A stretch of 8,721 nucleotides of DNA from ZC4RG20 sp964518995 (GTDB taxonomy: Bacteria > Pseudomonadota > Gammaproteobacteria > Steroidobacterales > Rariloculaceae): assembly GCA_964518995.1 (NCBI GenBank), contig CAZFJU010000190.1, forward strand, positions 1 to 8,721, given 5' to 3'. The notes under the pieces were generated by a model that was not told the DNA's origin, did no database searches, and saw nothing but the letters and a program-made list of their open reading frames with translations. Each line of letters opens with the position of its first letter. Positions within the stretch are counted from its first letter, which is position 1. Of this stretch, positions 6,946 through 8,721 are shown piece by piece. The position numbers and the translations under genes are program-made.

Positions 6946-6952
6946 TTCCACG

Positions 6953-8308
6953 ATGAAGCCCGTTGCACTCGTCGTCGACGACGAACCGGATATTTGCGAG
7001 CTGCTGGCCATCACGCTCGAGCGGATGGACATTGCTGCGCGCGCGTGTCACGACATCGCCGCCGCGAAGCGCGCCCTCATGCGCGATGCGTTCGACCTGT
7101 GCCTCACCGACATGCGCCTGCCGGACGGCGACGGCCTCGACCTCGTCGAGTGGATCCAGCGCGAGGCGCCGGGCACCCCGGTCGCCGTGATCACGGCCCA
7201 CGGCAGCGTCGAGGCGGCCGTCAAGGCACTGAAAGTCGGCGCATTCGACTTCGTCTCGAAGCCGCTCGATCTCAAGGATCTGCGTAAGCTCGTACACTCC
7301 GCGCTCAAGCTGAGGGGCCACGCGGCGCCGCGAGGCGGCAGCGCGGCCCAGGAGCTGATCGGCGCCTCGGCTGCGATCGAGAACGTGCGGTCGATGATCG
7401 CCAAGGTCGCGCGGAGCCAAGCGCCCGTGCACATCTCGGGGGAATCCGGCACCGGCAAGGAACTCGTCGCGCGGATGATCCATGAGGCCAGCCCGCGCCA
7501 CGAAGGGCCGTTCGTGCCGATCAACTGCGGCGCAATCCCGACCGAGCTCATGGAGAGCGAGTTCTTCGGCCATCGAAAAGGGAGCTTTACCGGCGCCGTG
7601 GCGGATAAGGTGGGGCTCGTGCAAGCCGCCGAGGGCGGCACGCTGTTCCTCGACGAAGTGGCCGACTTGCCGCTGCACATGCAGGTGAAGCTCCTGCGGG
7701 TGATTCAGGAGAAATCGATCCGGCCGGTCGGGCAAATGAGCGAGCAGCCGGTGGACGTGCGCATCCTGAGCGCGACGCACAAGGATCTCGGCGAGCTCGT
7801 CTCCACCGGCAAGTTCCGCGAGGATCTTTTTTACCGGATCAATGTCATCGAGCTGCACGTGCCGCCGCTCCGCGAGCGAGGGGACGACGTAGCGCTACTG
7901 GCCGCGAAAATTCTGGCGCGGCTTGCGGAGGCCCAAGGCACCGCTACGCCCCGCCTGACGAAAGCAGCCCGCGCGGCCCTGCTCGGCTATCGATTTCCGG
8001 GCAATGTGCGGGAGCTAGAGAACATCCTCGAGCGGGCGCTGACGCTCTGCACCGGCGAGGAGATCGATGTCGGGGACATTCGGCTGCGGACGGGGTCAGA
8101 GGAGTCAGCAGCCCGGAGCGTATCGGTGCCCGCGCGTGCCGCTGCGCCGGAAGGCGCGCCCCTCGAAGCAGAGCTCGAGGAAGTCGAGCGCGCACGGATC
8201 GTGCGGGCGCTCGAGCAGACGCGCTATAACAAGACCGCGGCGGCGCAGGTTCTCGGGATCAGCTTTCGGGCGCTGCGGTATCGGATCAAGAAGCTCGGTA
8301 TCGAGTAG
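6953..8308 (+). CDS. pilR: Sigma-54-dependent response regulator PilR
   Basis: PilR is the NtrC-family activator that, phosphorylated by PilS, drives sigma-54 transcription of the pilin gene. The 451-residue product has a receiver domain with acidic pocket Asp9-Asp10, phospho-acceptor Asp53 (CLTDMRLPDGDG), Thr81 and Lys103. The AAA+ domain has Walker A GESGTGKE (163-170), the sigma-54 contact loop GSFTGA (210-215, a known Ser variant of GAFTGA), Walker B GTLFLDE (229-235), FREDLFYRINV (288-298) and GNVRELEN (350-357). A FIS-type helix-turn-helix lies at about 413-451. The frame is open back to 6821, but that extension overlaps pilS and adds 44 unrelated residues before the receiver domain, so the ATG at 6953 is chosen. 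Its Shine-Dalgarno is weak, and coupling to pilS termination is likely. The matching sigma-54 promoter before pilA supports the call. Confidence 0.93.
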   Translation: MKPVALVVDDEPDICELLAITLERMDIAARACHDIAAAKRALMRDAFDLCLTDMRLPDGDGLDLVEWIQREAPGTPVAVITAHGSVEAAVKALKVGAFDFVSKPLDLKDLRKLVHSALKLRGHAAPRGGSAAQELIGASAAIENVRSMIAKVARSQAPVHISGESGTGKELVARMIHEASPRHEGPFVPINCGAIPTELMESEFFGHRKGSFTGAVADKVGLVQAAEGGTLFLDEVADLPLHMQVKLLRVIQEKSIRPVGQMSEQPVDVRILSATHKDLGELVSTGKFREDLFYRINVIELHVPPLRERGDDVALLAAKILARLAEAQGTATPRLTKAARAALLGYRFPGNVRELENILERALTLCTGEEIDVGDIRLRTGSEESAARSVSVPARAAAPEGAPLEAELEEVERARIVRALEQTRYNKTAAAQVLGISFRALRYRIKKLGIE

Positions 8309-8387
8309 TTCTTGGTCGCTGGACTTGCCAGAGTGCAGCAAAGGTCCTGCGGCGCTTCTTCGACTAGCCGGCCCTCACTAACGCCAG

Positions 8388-8412
8388 GTGACAGTTTTGG
8401 TCACTTTGTGAC
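8388..8412. promoter_or_regulatory. GTGAC/GTCAC half-site cluster, candidate PilR upstream activating sequence
   Basis: Three half-sites of one 5-mer are packed in 25 bp: GTGAC (8388-8392), GTCAC (8400-8404) and GTGAC (8408-8412). They form GTGAC-N7-GTCAC and GTCAC-N3-GTGAC. The cluster is about 150-173 bp upstream of the predicted sigma-54 start, a usual distance for an enhancer of an NtrC-type activator. The minus strand of 8390-8394 reads CTGTC, close to the C/G-TGTC core reported for Pseudomonas PilR sites. Binding by PilR is inference. Confidence 0.4.
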
Positions 8413-8471
8413 GATTATTCGGCTGCCGCCGACGGGCCAACGCACGGCAATATGTAAGACCAATTGGCGCG

Positions 8472-8487
8472 TGTGAACGGTATCACG
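8472..8487. promoter_or_regulatory. CRP/Vfr/Clp-like binding site upstream of pilA
   Basis: TGTGA (8472-8476), six bases, then TCACG (8483-8487) matches the CRP consensus TGTGA-N6-TCACA at 9 of 10 arm positions. It is centred about 82 bp upstream of the predicted sigma-54 start. CRP homologues (Vfr in Pseudomonas, Clp in Xanthomonas) are known to influence type IV pilus functions, so a cAMP or cyclic-di-GMP input to pilA is plausible. No regulator gene is in the window. Confidence 0.45.
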
Positions 8488-8534
8488 CTTCTAATACGTG
8501 TAGCTTCAACACTTTTGACATAGTGCTTTACCCT

Positions 8535-8551
8535 TGGCACATCGGTTGCAA
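8535..8551 (+). promoter_or_regulatory. Sigma-54 (-24/-12) promoter of pilA
   Basis: TGGCAC (8535-8540), ATCGG, then TTGCAA (8546-8551) is a near-perfect match to the RpoN consensus TGGCAC-N5-TTGCW. GG (8536-8537) and GC (8548-8549) have the required 10-bp separation. Transcription should begin about 12 bp past the GC, near 8561, giving a leader of about 57 nt before the pilA ATG. The gene for its expected activator, pilR, ends 226 bp upstream of it. Confidence 0.93.
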
Positions 8552-8564
8552 AGTGCCTAGCCAA

Positions 8565-8577
8565 GACGCTTTGCGTC
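8565..8577 (+). other. Small stem-loop at the predicted 5' end of pilA mRNA
   Basis: GACGC (8565-8569), loop TTT, GCGTC (8573-8577) forms a perfect 5-bp stem only a few bases after the predicted transcription start. A stem at the extreme 5' end can protect a mRNA from decay, which would fit an abundantly needed pilin message. Function is inference. Confidence 0.35.
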
Positions 8578-8602
8578 CTGTTCAAGACAATCAGAAACGC
8601 TT

Positions 8603-8609
8603 AGAGGAG
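8603..8609 (+). promoter_or_regulatory. Ribosome binding site of pilA
   Basis: AGAGGAG ends 8 bases before the ATG at 8618. It is one of only two strong Shine-Dalgarno sequences seen in the window (the other is that of sucD). It favours the ATG at 8618 over the in-frame ATG at 8627. Confidence 0.85.
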
Positions 8610-8617
8610 CTTCTCGA

Positions 8618-8721
8618 ATGAGGAAGATGCAGCAAGGCTTCACGCTCATCGAATTGATGATCGTGGTGGCCATTATCGGGATTCTGGCGGCGATCGCGAT
8701 CCCGGCGTATCAGGATTACAC
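8618..8721 (+). CDS. pilA: Type IV major pilin PilA, N-terminal part (partial)
   Basis: PilA is the subunit of the type IV pilus used for twitching, attachment and DNA uptake. The first 34 codons are present and the gene runs off the right edge. The product begins with the short prepilin leader MRKMQQG, cleaved by prepilin peptidase (PilD) between Gly7 and Phe8, followed by the class III signal FTLIELMIVVAIIGILAAIA, then IPAYQDY. Phe+1 and Glu+5 (residue 12), needed for methylation and assembly, are present. This N-terminus is shared with minor pilins and some pseudopilins. The strong ribosome binding site, the sigma-54 promoter and the adjacent pilS-pilR make the major pilin by far the likeliest. 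The globular C-terminal part is not visible. Confidence 0.92.
   Translation, partial: MRKMQQGFTLIELMIVVAIIGILAAIAIPAYQDY

Larger units (their letters stand above)
8309..8617. other. Intergenic regulatory region between pilR and pilA
   Basis: This 309-bp non-coding stretch is visibly richer in A+T than the genes to its left. From left to right it holds no clear intrinsic terminator after pilR (only a short CTGG/CCAG stem without a T-run), a GTGAC half-site cluster (8388-8412), a CRP-like palindrome (8472-8487), a sigma-54 promoter (8535-8551), a small stem-loop near the predicted transcript start (8565-8577) and the pilA ribosome binding site (8603-8609). I found no convincing small ORF in it. 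Confidence 0.7.

Noticed and set aside
6821..6952. Upstream extension of the pilR frame with a start at 6821
   Set aside because: It overlaps the pilS catalytic domain coding sequence and adds 44 unrelated residues; the receiver domain starts directly at the ATG at 6953.
8309..8345. Intrinsic terminator after pilR
   Set aside because: Only a short CTGG/CCAG stem (CTGGACTTGCCAG) is present, with no following T-run.
8515..8543. Sigma-70 promoter from the perfect TTGACA at 8515-8520
   Set aside because: No -10-like hexamer lies 16-18 bp downstream (CACATC at 17 bp). The sigma-54 promoter overlapping this spacing is far stronger.
1..8721. CRISPR array, tRNA, rRNA, integrase, transposase or defence-type genes
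   Set aside because: No spaced direct-repeat array, RNA gene signature or mobile or defence protein motif was seen on either strand; the coding content is core housekeeping plus pilus control.

Overview
The window is high-GC chromosomal DNA from a gammaproteobacterium. The evidence is the divergent rluD/bamD pair, a Sec lipoprotein BamD of gammaproteobacterial type, two-domain glutamine-dependent NadE, sucC-sucD, and a pilS-pilR-pilA type IV pilus regulatory block. From memory, the order rluD / bamD / nadE / sucD / sucC / pilS / pilR / pilin resembles Xanthomonadales and related GC-rich orders (Nevskiales- or Steroidobacter-like). I could not check this placement by search.

Layout, left to right: 1-341 (-) is the N-terminal part of rluD, cut by the window edge. 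342-447 is the divergent rluD/bamD intergenic region. 448-1203 (+) is bamD. 1204-1382 is a gap between convergent genes holding a large nested inverted repeat plus a partial second copy. 1383-2990 (-) is nadE. 2991-3049 is a very short gap made almost wholly of two copies of a GGGGTCAGAG-type repeat. 3050-3919 (-) is sucD and 3916-5085 (-) is sucC, overlapping as ATGA. 5086-5265 is the divergent sucC/pilS promoter region. 5266-6945 (+) is pilS and 6953-8308 (+) is pilR. 8309-8617 is a regulatory region with a near-perfect sigma-54 promoter, a CRP-like palindrome and a GTGAC half-site cluster. 8618-8721 (+) is the start of a type IV pilin gene (pilA), cut by the right edge.

How the genes work together: sucC-sucD form the succinyl-CoA synthetase operon of the TCA cycle, and nadE (NAD+ synthesis) follows on the same strand and may be co-transcribed. 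PilS (membrane sensor kinase) and PilR (sigma-54 activator with a GSFTGA loop) should switch on pilA through the -24/-12 promoter just downstream, so sensor, activator, target promoter and target gene are adjacent. BamD belongs to the outer-membrane beta-barrel assembly machine, and RluD modifies 23S rRNA.

All genes are well-known core families and I see no undescribed protein system. The most interesting material is non-coding: the nested hairpin repeat between bamD and nadE, the tandem repeat that takes in the sucD stop codon and abuts the nadE start, and the unusually informative pilA promoter region, including a possible CRP/Vfr/Clp site.
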